Below, piece after piece: positions 47,597 through 59,740 of a stretch of 64,000 bases of DNA. A program made the position numbers and the translations under genes. Below the pieces are notes generated by a model, which saw nothing but the letters and a program-made list of their open reading frames with translations, searched no databases and had not been told where the DNA came from. Origin of the DNA: Histoplasma ohiense (lineage: Eukaryota > Ascomycota > Eurotiomycetes > Onygenales > Ajellomycetaceae). The stretch covers positions 2,347,501 through 2,411,500 of the forward strand of contig JAEVHH010000002.1 in assembly GCA_017607445.1 (NCBI GenBank), read 5' to 3'. Position 1 is the stretch's first letter. Every line of letters begins with the position of its first letter.

Positions 47597-48597
47597 ATGA
47601 GAATAGGAGGAGCAAAATATCCGATGCGGCCTCTGATTGGTCTAGCTTGAGAGCTTCTTGGCGGCCAGTCCATTGCACAGGGAGGGGGCGTTCACACAGC
47701 AATTGACGTGAGGCCGAGAAATAAAAACACTAGGAGCTTTTGAAGGTAGGTTGTCTACTGCGTACATAGGATTGTCGTGCTCCAGTCCAGGCCGGGCCTT
47801 GTTCGGCCGCCAAGAACAAAGGCCGATACTGCACTGTCGATGTGCAGCACAAGTGGCTTGAAATAATTACCGAGACACCCATGTTATTGTATAAAGGATT
47901 CCCTTAGGTTTAAAGGTGCAGATTTGGAATTACTCGTTAGAAAATAGGAAAGGAGAGAGAGACGTCAAGGAAACTTGAAGCTTTGAATGGTTTTGGTGCT
48001 ACTATCACCAAATACTTTCCAAGTACGGAGTAGAAAGAGCTTAATTGTCCTCACATAGTTTGACATGATCCATCTGTTAACCTTTCCTGAAGAGAGACTT
48101 AGGCAACAGTTCATGTATGATATCTCATAGCAAATCGCCATATAAATATGCTTTCCAAATAAGCTATATCGATTATAATTTCTTAAACCAGGTGTCCATA
48201 GCCAAACCTATGTAGGTTTATGTTTATCAATGTATATATCTCCAATAATTGAGCATTACTCCAACACACTCTCCCCCTCTTGCTTTGGTTGTTGTATGAA
48301 TATACCGATCGGGTTACTTGTATGAAATTAAGAAAACAAACACCAACACCAACGCTGTCCATGTTTAAAATAACAGAAAGAGTATTCGTGTACAAGGGGG
48401 ACGCAGGATAACTGTAACATAATTCAGACCGGGCGAAGTTGGATGACAGGAGGGATAAATTGTGGACGTCAGAAAGTTGGGGTATACAAATAAAAATGAT
48501 CAAGACGACACTAGGAGCTGATGAAGTGCAATAGCTTTAACCCAGAGAACTCCTGGGCTGTATTCTCTCTTCAAAGAAGAGAACAAAAGTCGGCTGC
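47597..48597. other. Spacer downstream of ATG9
   Basis: One kilobase between the Helitron-like 3' end and the ATG9 stop codon. No reading frame is supported; it should contain the ATG9 3' untranslated region. Confidence 0.55.
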
Positions 48598-51571
48598 TCA
48601 AATGCCAACTCCACCACCACTGCGTCCGTCATTGCTGACTTTCTGGAACTGATGAATCAACCCAAGAACGCCCGCGCCTCCAATCACATCTTGGACATTC
48701 TCAGCTTCTTCATCAGTTTCACCGTCACCATCAGCGAGATTCATCCGCCATGACTCTTCCATACGGCTATCATCAGCACCGCTAGATTCCGTTGTAATAT
48801 GAGAGTGCTGTTTGTTAAGGTGCGGGATTATCTGACTAGTAGTCGATGGTTCGTCTTCATCTCGAATTGTATCATTTATGGGATGTGTCTGGCGCGATGG
48901 GCGGTACCTGGACTGTGCAACGTTTCGGTTGAAGGAACGGAAGCCAGACGCCGATGGTTGGTGGTGTGGATCTAGAAGGACTGAAGGGAGTGGCGAGTTG
49001 TGCGCTCCAGCCGCAGCTGTGGTAACAAATCGGGGTGTTCGTGGTGTTACGGAATACCCACCAGCATGGGTCATGTTTTGTCGGGTGATAGAACGTTGTG
49101 ATGCATCCCATCGACCTTGCCGGCCGGTTCCTATGTCAGGCATCAGAGGCGGGGACGCCAGGGCAGGGAATGCAGGTGGGGGGTGGAAACGCCGTCTAGA
49201 TGGAACGTGGATATACGGAGCCCCCGGTCGGGGATTGTTGGCGTAGTTATCAAGAAAGCCATAGTATGATGCTAACATTTTTCCATCTTTTGTCGAGAAA
49301 TAATCATTTCGAAGATCCGTTTGACCAGCATCATGGGAAGTCCCTTGTTGGGTATCCTGATTTTGAGGGATGACGTTGGTGCCCTTCTTAAAGTCGAACA
49401 CAGCAAATGAACACACATAACCAAGTCCATCCACATGTACCGTGAATTCGCGGAAAAAGTCGATCAGGCGGTCACTGCACTTTGGCAGGCTGAACCACAA
49501 CACAAATGGAATGAAGATCATGCTGAGAAGTTCTTCCAGGAAAATGAGCAGTTTCATTTGGTAGAGCATTGCAAACTCCGTTCTTACTTCGTCACTATGC
49601 AGTTTTCCCTGCCAATGCGCTGGTTGGTAATGAGTGAAGTCTATCACCTCTCGTAACGCAAATTCAGGATCGAAGACCAGGGTCTCTTCCGGTACGATTC
49701 CTCGTGCGACTGCCCACACTGTGCCCAGCACACCGAGATAGAAGAGTACAGTTCGATCATGGGTTATTTCGAAACCAAGGAAAAGCTCCGGATCGACAAC
49801 AGAAGCCAGCGCAAGAACTGATGCCAATGCACCGGCAATAAAACCTACAAAGCGTGATATCTGGACGGTCTTGTCTTTCGGGAACTGGTCAATGTATCGG
49901 GTCGCAAATGGGTATGACATGTTGATTCGTCGTTGAAATAGGTGTTGCAGCTCGTTGAATTCACGAAATTTCCACTCCGCCAAAGGGGTATATTGGCGGG
50001 AGCCAATTTGGGAAGGATTTTTTTGATATTCGTTGAAATAGCGGAAGAAATAATGCATCATAAAGTAGATGAGAAAAAAAGGGGCAATAAATATATTTAA
50101 AAGTCCACTAATCAGAAATCGTCTTCTTAATCCGTCACTTAAAGCCTTCCGATGGGTGTCCTTGAGAAATAAGGTTCTGACCTGACCCTGATCATTGAAC
50201 ACATAATCCAAAATACAAAAGTGAAGATTCCATTCTAGAGTCCGTGAGAAAAGTTGACGGTTTCTGAGAAACGGAATCGGAAGGGTCAGATCCAAGATAT
50301 CTTTATTGAAAAGGGCAATAAGATAATTGTCTTTTCTCATCAAACGGTTGGCGATGTCATGGGCGTCCATTCGTTGCTTTGATTGGCTACCCAAAAATTT
50401 CCTATGTTTTGCAGACACAGCTCCTGCGGTTGACGGATTTGAATCGCGTAGCGCCATCAGTCGACTCACTATTTCTTGCCATGATATTGTTTGAATATCT
50501 GTATCCGATATACCTAGGAGATAGTGGTAAAAATCGTGCAAGTGATAGAGTCGTCGTAGATCTAGAACGTATCGAACAGCTTGATAAATCCAGAAAATGG
50601 AAAACAGCCAGAGGAGGAAAGTCGAGGAAGCGGACATCTTCCGGACGCACTGGGGTACGACTATATCCGACATGGTCTTACCATGGGGTACCCGTCCATA
50701 ATCAATGCAGTTGGTAAGGAAGACTGTAAAACCGACTACGAACGCCAGGGTCCTGTCCCACTGTTAGTTACTTCAGTTCATCCGGATATAGGACTACATG
50801 AGATGAAAAGAAAATGCTTACTCACAAAAGGTTCAAAACCCGGCTCAAGAGGATGGATTTTATCCCATTCCCTAAAAAGTAATCATAAACATCTGCCAGG
50901 AAGTTATCCAAATTCTCCACATTTGCCCATCTCCACATAGCTTTTTCTTTTGGGTCAACAAATGCTAGACCCCCACGACGTTGGCCACCAGCTTGAGTGG
51001 GAACGGGAACTATCCTAGGGGGTATAGGATGTATTGGCTGATGTGTTTTCACCCTATCCCAGTGGTTTCGAGTCTCTCGCGTCGATGGTCCCAGAAGAGG
51101 CTCATCATTATCGTGGATATTCCGGCTGGGAGGAGCATGGGGAGGCGGGGGAGCGAGGTCTTGTGGGCCAACATCATCGTCATCCCCTTCAACCAGCAAC
51201 GAAGCAGGAACGTCATCGTCATCTCGATCGTCTTCCACCGGTCTGGGGGGTGACAAGCGCCATTTATGGCGGTCAGATTTACGGGGAGTTTTGGGACTTC
51301 CCAGAAAACCTTGAGGAGTCTCTCGGGGATTCCGGTGAAGAAATAATGGTGTGCTTTGGGTAGTGGAGTGGGTGTCTGTGGCCGTTGCTAACGCTTCCTC
51401 TAACTCGTAGTCTTCGTACGGGCCTCCAAGATTTTCCTCATCAAGCGCCATCCCCGCCCGTTCCTCAAGATCAGAGTCTGAATTCTCGTCGTGCTGCTGT
51501 ATGGTTTCATAGATGGAGGGCGAGGTAGTACTGTTGGCGGGAAGGAAGCGGGAAATGAGGTTCGAGGTCAT
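48598..51571 (-). CDS. ATG9: Autophagy-related lipid scramblase Atg9
   Basis: Atg9 is the multispanning membrane protein of autophagy. It rides in Golgi-derived vesicles that seed the phagophore and moves lipids between leaflets. Exons on the minus strand are 50826-51571 and 48598-50752, giving 966 residues. The start at 51571 ([11 protein letters not shown]) matches the family better than an ATG 24 bases upstream. Residues 1 to about 215 are acidic and Pro-rich. The conserved core starts at [18 protein letters not shown]. The 73-bp intron falls in the first membrane helix and restores [21 protein letters not shown]. Further conserved pieces are [34 protein letters not shown] and [15 protein letters not shown] helix pair follows near [20 protein letters not shown], and [20 protein letters not shown] closes the core. 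The C-terminal 220 residues are Pro/Ser-rich and disordered. Helitron 3' ends lie on both sides of the gene. Confidence 0.96.
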
Positions 51572-52011
51572 GATCAAACGACTCGAGCGGCACAAACGCA
51601 GACAGTTGGTGATAGAAGGACAATATGCGAACCATGACTACGACAACAACAATATCAAGGTCATGTTATATATAGTTGGTGGCCTTGCTGAAGAGTATGT
51701 TAAGCTAAACGAGGCCGATGATGAGGTCTCGAGGCAGGAGACCCGGCCGATGACATATGAATTGCCTGGGAACTTGGGCTTGGAACATGTGACCCGTAGC
51801 GCGCATCCGCGTAGTAAAAGAAATAAGACCTCGTTTTTTTTTTTTTTTTCATATTTAGTATCAAATACGCAGTACACATGTAATTTGCTACATAAACAGA
51901 TATTCACTTTGTTCATCATCTATACTCCATGATGGATGTCGACGAAAGGGAGAAATACTTGGAGGCGGAGCTCAAAACCGAAAGGCACTCCCACTGAAAT
52001 AATCTCAATGA
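51572..52011. other. ATG9 upstream region
   Basis: Promoter-side spacer of ATG9 up to the Helitron 3' end, with a T run at about 51835-51849. No gene is seen. Confidence 0.5.
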
Positions 52012-52160
52012 AACAAGCCGCAATCGCTCGCTTGCGCTCGCTTATCCAGCTTGAAAACACGCCGTTTAATCCCTCGGGCGAATGTAATGAGATATCCAAC
52101 GGCCGCATGTGACTTGTATATGTGAATTCCATGTTAATCTACGGCTGTCAATAGAGAACA
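52012..52160 (-). repeat. 3' terminus of the minus-strand Helitron
   Basis: Inverted partner of 47447-47596, with the outermost 46 bases identical. It ends in the same hairpin and GCTTGTT tail. CpG-rich, in sharp contrast to the mutated body that starts at about 52150. Confidence 0.75.
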
Positions 52161-52488
52161 ATCACATAGATGAAAAAGATGAATAACACTGTAGTAGTAT
52201 TGTAGAGTTAATGTAGAAGCACTAAGTGAGGTGTAATTAAATATCAGACAGCTCATGTAGAGAATGTAGTGATTACAATCAAATAGCAAGAAATTGAAAT
52301 GTGACAATTTACATCTATCAATCCCCAAAATGTCTGTAATACAATCAAAGCAGCCAAAATGACTGAATGTAAGTAGAGAATCATCAAAAGATAAAGAGAA
52401 ACAGCTCAGAAATGATGGAATTACAGTTAATAATAGTGCAGAGCAAGCTCAGCAGCTCACATCACTCATCAATCTACTCTCACTCTGC

Positions 52489-52543
52489 TCTCAGCAGTCT
52501 CAGCAGTCTCAGCAGTCTCAGCAGTCTCAGCAGTCTGTCAATC
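52489..52543 (+). repeat. Nine-base tandem array (unit CAGCAGTCT, about six copies)
   Basis: Six nearly perfect head-to-tail copies inside the mutated Helitron, downstream of its helicase part. The Ser/Leu-rich plus-strand frame here is only the translation of the repeat. Confidence 0.9.
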
Positions 52544-55500
52544 TATCTGCATTCATCTCTCAGCAGCCACATCAGCAGCTCATCAATATATGAACATCAG
52601 AATATAGACTACAGCTGCTGATAGAATAAATCATCAAAGATGACAGCAGAGTTGTTGCACAACTATGAGAGATGAGATTCAAGAGAGATATAGTGCTACA
52701 CAAGAAGAATTTTGAGTCTCAGCTAAAAAGAACAACAAACATAGAATCAGCACTTATTCACAGTCATGATATCAAAATCAATTCATCATACAGCTTGTGT
52801 AAGAAGAATCATAGTCTGTTTATTGAGTGTATTGTGATCTTCAGTATATTGAAGAGAATCTGTGTGAATTGTCACTACAATTCACTAAGCAAATGCTGCA
52901 GCTTGCAGTTCAATAAGTAATGAATTGTCTCTATATATAGCATACAAATACATTAGCAAAATGTATATGAAAAACATATATACTGATATAGAAATAATAG
53001 AGAATCAGCAGTCCACTGACTCTGCAGCTGCAGAGAAGAATGAGAAGAGAAAAGAAAAAAAGAAGAAGTAGATTATCAGTGTAAAATCAAATCAGACAGC
53101 TGAGTCATCTGATCTGATAAAAAAAAAACAGATGTCATTTGTGACTCTGAAGAATGAAGAGAAGAATGATGAGATGAATGACAATGAAGTCATGAAACTG
53201 AAGTTATTACAGCTGTGAGTGAAGATGTACTGACTCTGTAATATAAAGAAAGAGATGAAACAGTTGTGTAGAGAGTAGAATGAGATTATGAATCTATTGC
53301 AGATGATTCAGCTCAGTCAACAGAGTGCTTCTATGAGTATTACAGCTCTGATTAAAAAATTTGAAAAATAGAAGATGATGTGAATGAGCTGTATGAGTTA
53401 TATAAAATGTGAGATGAGTCTGATGAAGTGTTATTGCTTTTTTCTTTTTTTTAATAGTTAATGTCAATTTTTGCAATGACAGTTTTTTTTACATATTCAA
53501 AAATCTCTATTTTAACATCTGAAGATGATATTCTGTAGACAAAGAAGAAAAAACAATAGTAGCAGAAAGATTAATTGAGAAATTATAGAATCTCTGAATA
53601 TATTTTATTTAATATACATCTCTCATCATTTTCATTCAGCAGAACAGTCAACTGACTGATATCTGTAGTTCAAAAAAGTACAATATACAGCTGATTATAT
53701 GAGAATACAGAGTTTCTGAAATCAACATCAACTGTAGAAAGAGACTGTCTCTGAGACTTGTTGATTATCATTGCAAAATATGAACAGACTGGAAACTGAC
53801 AGTGAGTTATGCTGAATGAAATCTCAACAGATTGAGTATGTAGATCAATTTGTGGCAATATATGAACTGAACTTTTATATATACTGAATATAATCTTCAT
53901 CTCAAGTAAATGAATTGTCATTCACTGAACAATCATTCTTGTGCCATTGCAGAGCCCTTCAGATGGCTGGAGATTTCACAGAAGTATGACAGAAATGCTC
54001 ACTTTCAATCTCAATATGAATGATGACAGAGCTGAACAGTTAATGATAGTCAGATATTTATAAAAGAACTCTTCACAGCTCAGAGTCAGATCATCTGTAT
54101 GAGTCACATCTGCAGTATAGAATATATGAACATTCTCTGATATAATCATCATAATCTGTTCATTAATGTGGAATACATTCTGATTTAATACAGTGAGAAT
54201 GGCACAGTTCTTGAAGTAATCAGAGCAGACTGCTGCAGTTCTAAATTCAGCTGTAGAAAACACTCTCTCATATAGTATGCTGATGTTAGTGATTCAATGA
54301 ATATAGAGTGAAAGATTAATACAGTCAATACAGTCTGAATTGTATGATATTTGACCAAGTCAATTTATGAATATCATATTATCATTATCAACAGCTAGTC
54401 TCATATTTCTTGTCAAGTATAGTACAGTTAACTGCTGTCATATATGTGAATGCTGCAGATAAGCTGCAACAACTACAGCATAGCTGCCACACAGCACAAC
54501 AGACAGAGTCTGTGTAAAATCATCATCAAATATAATAGAGACATCATCAAAAAGCTCATCTGATGAATATAAATTCTGAAAAAGATAGTCAATAATCTTC
54601 ATACAATAGTGATGCTGTATGAGAGTCTCATCTCAGATAATCAAATCTACAGTCTGCAGCAGACAGCTCAGTTCATTTTGAATGATAATCTTTGACACAG
54701 AATCTGCATTCAATTCAATTGAGATGACAAAATGTGAATGAGCTGTTCTGTTATGTGGTAAAAAAACAGCTGCAATATCAGAAGAAGTCATACAAAGAAT
54801 AGTTTTTTCATCTATATATAGACAGCTATAGAGAGCTCTGTAAAGAAACATTTTGTCAGTGTTATCTAAACTCTGTATAAAATAGTGAGACAGCTGTAAT
54901 TCTATCACAGTCAGAATTAAATCATATACATAATGTTGATCATCATTCAACTGCATCTGCAGAGTGTTCACAGTGATGATTTTCTCTATAAGATTATAGT
55001 TCTGCTTCTCAAAAAGTAGTTGATTTTCAATAAGATTATCTCATACAGAGCTGTATGTAGACAGATTGAAGTCTGCAAGAGTTCTGTCAAACTCATACAG
55101 AAACTGCTGAATAAGAAACAGACTATAGTCATAATATGAATGTTCCGCAGAAGCATTGCTCACACAGTTCAAATTCATCTGAAGCAGTTGATATGAAAGA
55201 TCATTGCAGAGAGCATGATGGAAACATGCTCAGAGAGCAGATGAATCTACAACATTCTCATGAATCAATGCAGTGGTGAATACTGACCGCATGTGGTGAG
55301 CAGTTGTAAATACAACAGCAGATTCAAATGTAATGATCCATTCATTATCATCATGCAGAAGATCAAGTGCCTGGCATGCTGCATGGAATGTAGAGTGGCA
55401 AACACCATTCACTGTTTGAAGAGTCTCAAAGCTTGGGGGACCACATATGTTAATAAGAAGCAGCTGTAAGAAGAACACCTCATCATTATATGAACTGAGA

Positions 55501-55745
55501 TGAGGCAGGCGGCCAACTGATCTCCCCTTCACATGATTCTTCCATCTCTGGTTACATTTGTCCCAAACCAAATGACTAGACTGGCCGTGTGACCATGCAT
55601 GGGACTGGGACTAAATATTTCTCCAGTTCCATTATCAAATTTCTTAGTCCTGGTCCCATATAGTGTTTATTAAATTAGTCACTTTACACTGTTTATATTA
55701 TAAATCTAGTCCCAGGTCATGTTCTTCTTATAAATTACTGATTCT

Positions 55746-55790
55746 GGTCCCATTTGGTCCCATTTTAACAAAATGGGACCAAATGGGACC
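55746..55790. repeat. Perfect 45-bp palindrome inside the hAT-like element
   Basis: Two 21-base arms built from GGTCCCATTT words are separated by AAC. Related GGTCCCA/TGGGACC words recur near both ends of the element (55590-55740 and 56500-56740), giving it extended internal inverted symmetry. Confidence 0.92.
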
Positions 55791-55911
55791 ATGATTTACC
55801 CTATATAGATGATATAATGCTATGAGCGTTACCAAAAATCATTACCTATCAAAAGAAGTTTAGTGTATTTATGCTCTAGTTCTATTTTGAACTAGTAATG
55901 ATAGTGATAGA

Positions 55912-56435
55912 TAGATTCGCCGCGGTAGATAGGTTGGCAGCGATAGATTAGCAGCGATAGATTAGCAGCGATAGATTAGCAGCGATAGATAGATTGGCAG
56001 CAGCAATAGATTAGCAGCAATAGATAGATTGGCAGTGGTGGATAAATTGGCAGCGATAGATAGATTGGCAGCGATAGATTAGCAGTGATAGATTAGCAGC
56101 GATAGATTAGCAGCGATAGATAGATTGGCAGTGATAGATAGGTTGGCAGCGATAGATTAGCAGTGATAGATAGCTTAGTAGTGAGGGATAGCTTAGCAGC
56201 GAGGGATAGCTTAGCAGCGAGGGATAGCTTAGCAGCGAGGGATAGCTTAGCAGCGAGGGATAGCTTAGCAGCGAGGGATAGCTTAGCAGCGAGGGATAGC
56301 TTAGCAGCGAGGGATAGCTTGCAGCAATAGATAGGTTGGCAGCGGCGATAGCTTGCAGCAATAGATAGGTTGGCAGCGGCGATAGCTTAGCAGTGAGGGA
56401 TAGCTTGCAGCAATAGATAGGTTGGCAGCACTAGA
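55912..56435. repeat. Minisatellite with GATAGATT/AGCAGC and 18-bp units
   Basis: The centre of the hAT-like element is a variable tandem array of GATAGATTAGCAGC-type units. These pass into about eight near-exact copies of an 18-bp unit (GAGGGATAGCTTAGCAGC) between about 56180 and 56325. The minus-strand frame reading SLLSYP repeatedly is its translation, not a gene. Confidence 0.93.
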
Positions 56436-59400
56436 TAGGGGCGATATCTCCATCAATCATATCATCAGATTGATATCTAAGATATGTATTATATAATCAT
56501 CAGAATGGGACCAAACCTCAGTCAAAATCATAGTCAGTCCCAGGTCATGTTCTTATTTTTGATAGTCAGTCACTTTACATGAAATATCAAGATTTATTAG
56601 TCCCATTTCACTCATGTTCTAATAATTCTAGTCACTTTACACTCCCATTCTGATCCTGGTCCCACTGGAAATCATGCCAAGAAATGGACTGGGACCAAAT
56701 CAAACCAAACCAAACATGAAATTCATGGTCCCACCGGCCAGCCTACAAATGACAGGGAAATTCTTGGTAGAGATACTGAGCATCTGAATGCAAACAGTTG
56801 TAGGCAAAGAATGCCATGAACTTAGACATGTTATTTGTCAAACATTTGATCATACATTCATGATCTTCACATTTGAATTCAGAAAAGTAAATCATCTGAT
56901 GATCTGATAGATGAATAGACAACATCTCAACTGATGAAAACTTCTGATGCATACAGAATACAAATATACATCATACAGTCTCAGTTGAGCTGATATAACA
57001 TCTGTGCAGTCAAATATCAATCTCATCATTGAAGTCAATGATACAGAGGATAGTGCAGTCCAGACTCTTGTAGACATATTTATTGATATATTTAATAACT
57101 TCAACAGAGACACAGATCTCAATGTTTATATGAGCTTTATACATACAGATGAGATAGAGATTGTATGAAACAATTCATTGATTATCAATTACAATCTCAC
57201 TGTTATTGACAGTATATTTGAAGAAGATAGATGAATCATGCTGCTGTCTGTACAAAGAATAGTCATTCTCTTCAACAGCTGTAGCACTCTGAAAAGCTTT
57301 GAAGAAACATTTCATACATCTGTCATTCTTATGACAGAGACTCATCACATCAGCATTACATGAATCATAAATCATGAATTTATAGATCAATTTATTCAAT
57401 CTATCTGTATTCTCAGCAGTGCTTGACAGCTCTGCAGATATAATCTCATCAATTGTATCAGACTATAAAAACTACTCAGAGTTCTCTAATCAGATCAACA
57501 GATGCATATGAGACAGTCTATATTTTTGATATTCAATTGTTCATATTCTGATCAACATCAGTCTGAACAGCTGCTCAGATTTGAGAACATCAAGAAAATG
57601 AAAAATCTTCATTGCAAAAACACATACAATCAAATCTGAGCAGTTCACTGCAGTCTAATCAGAGAGTAATTCACAGATAATCTTCTTTCACTCAGAGTTA
57701 GCTGTAAATATAATGAAAAGAATTGAACATCTGTAGTTGAAGACAATTGCTATAGAATTCTGAAACAGTTTATGTATAAAACATTCACTGTCTGTATGAG
57801 AAGCAGATAATATCACACAGTGATCAAGCTGCTTGCAGTCTGTATCATCTGTCTGTATAGCATCACACAGATCATCATATTGATCAGCACAGATTTCTGA
57901 TTAATGAGCACAGACTCAGTTCAGCTGTTGTTCATCAATATTGACATAGACATCAACTAAATACTGCTGAAACAGATGTTCAGTCTGGAAAAGAGGAGCA
58001 TCAACATCATCTCATTGAAAAAGATGATATACATGTCATATATGCAGAGTCAGACTACAGCTGCTACATTCATCTTCATTCTCAACAGCATCATTAACAT
58101 CATCATCAGAGCTATTGCAGATAGATGAAAGATCTGCAAGCACATTCATATCAACATATCAGCTGTGATCTTCAGAAGGAAAAAGTAGAACATAATGCAG
58201 TGAAAGATATAATAAACTATAAGAATCAATATATGTGAGACTCAAGTCAGCACTGAGCTGTTGTAGTGTCAGAAGAATGATATAGAAATGACAGAGACTG
58301 CTGAAAGTGTTCTGTATAACAACTACAATCTTCAAAATAATAGACAGATTCTCTCAGCAGTGATCACTGTCTGTCTTCAGCTGTATAATAGAGTTTAAAT
58401 CAACACACACAGCAGAGCTGTTCTGTAGTATCTCTCAAGCAGACTGATAAAGCTGAATAAAAGAGTTAATCTTAGAAATATTAGCAGTCAACAATATAAC
58501 AGAAGAATATAGAAAAGCAAATGAATAAACAGCAAACAACACAGTACAGATACAATTAAACACACTAGAATATATAACAGAGTTCACATCATTTACAATA
58601 CTCACATCAAACTGCAGATCATGAATTCACATCTGTGTAAAACAGATATTCTCATCTGACTCAGACTCTAACAATTCTTGCAGATGATAGAATTTCCTTT
58701 GTATTTGAAATGATATCAGATTATCAGTAGTCAGATGATTAAAATGTGGATTCTGTTTGCACTTAAGAGATATAAATATCAGAACAGAGTTGTAGTTTCA
58801 AATATGTCTGCAGAAATGCTTTGTATTGACTGTATCATCATTAAACAGTTTATATAACTCTGATGAGAGTTCTCTGACAGATGATAGTCTCACAGCATCT
58901 TTTGCACAGTAGATGAAAAATACTGAAAGAATCTTTGACAATCTGTGTACACATTCATCAATTCAATGCTTAGCTCTGCAGACAGAGCAGTAGACATTCA
59001 TTCAATCAAAATTGAATGATTGACAGCAATGAATGTAGAAGCAGAAGCTGTAGAGAACAGACTGACAGCTGTGAATGATTGAAGAATTAACAACTGATTT
59101 AGAGATAGTTGAGCTGATTTGAGTATTGAGATCATCAAGAACTGACTGAACTGATGAATCTGTATATATATGATCAGCAGATTCATCTGCTGCAGAAACT
59201 GCAGCAGCAGCTGTCAAACAACAGTGTTTGACATTGCAGACACATTTATGATTGAGAGCTCAGCAGTCAGTGCAGATCTTGAAGATATGAATAGCAGTGT
59301 GGAACAGATGAGATGAATGATCTTCACAGCACACATCACAGTGTGACAGCTCAACTCACTGTGAGTTGAGCACAGAAGCAGCTACATCTCTCAATGACAG

Positions 59401-59740
59401 ATGAAAGATTTGAACTGAACATGTCTCATGTATGTGATACTGAGCTTGATGGCATGTAGAGCATGTACAGAATAATGCATTGGATTGAGACTGTTCAAAC
59501 ACACTGAGAGAATGAGGATCCCCACACACTGAGCAGAGGCACATTAAGTATATTAATGAATGTATATAGATTGTAACAAATGTAGAGAAGAGTATAAAGA
59601 ATGTAAATACAGTAGAGAATGTCTGTAAAGAAAAGAATGAAGATTAATATCAGAACTGTACAGACCACAGAGAGCTGTTCATGGATTTGATGGGGTTCAC
59701 ATGATATCATGTGAGGTCACATTACAGTATTTTTTTCAGG

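Larger units (their letters stand above)
55577..56745. mobile_element. hAT-like non-autonomous element with 8-bp target duplication
   Basis: Identical 8-bp copies of CAAATGAC flank the insertion at 55569-55576 and 56746-56753. The element begins TAGACTGGCCGTGTGACCAT, and its other end, read inward, begins TAGGCTGGCCGGTGGGACCA. These are inverted repeats of about 21 bp with three differences including one gap. An 8-bp duplication with such ends is the hallmark of hAT transposons. Removal of the insertion plus one duplication rejoins the Helitron frame between EFPCHL and VWDK. There is no transposase, so it was moved by a hAT enzyme encoded elsewhere. Its CpG and CC/GG content is normal although it lies inside mutated DNA. 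Confidence 0.88.
52012..59740 (-). mobile_element. Degenerate autonomous Helitron (Rep/helicase), interrupted
   Basis: Read on the minus strand, 5' end near 59740. N-terminal Cys-rich pieces lie at 59356-59544. The Rep HUH motif is SHMHLLI at about 57495-57515, after the IEYQK lead-in. The two-tyrosine motif is YINKYVYK at 57061-57105. A conserved region, LSIHLSDHQMIYFSEF to YQEFPCHL (56743-56930), is interrupted by a foreign insertion and resumes at VWDKCNQRWK (55571), followed by GPPSFETLQTVNGVCHSTF. The Pif1-type helicase follows: FLYRALYSCL and SSDIAAVFLPHNRTAHSHF (54633-54971), then ILTVLNQNVFHINE (54170), and QFPVCSYFAMIINKSQ (53760). Many stops make it dead. CG, CC and GG are nearly absent from 52150 to 59740, yet the last 150 bases at the 3' end keep their CpG sites. 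Confidence 0.9.

Noticed and set aside
52412..52621. Plus-strand Ser-rich frame in the Helitron
   Set aside because: Translation of the 9-base tandem array; the Helitron coding strand is minus.
56107..56361. Repetitive Ser/Leu/Tyr/Pro frame, or a CRISPR-like array
   Set aside because: The units are contiguous 18-bp tandem copies without spacers, inside a hAT-like element in a eukaryotic genome. It is a minisatellite, not CRISPR and not a protein.
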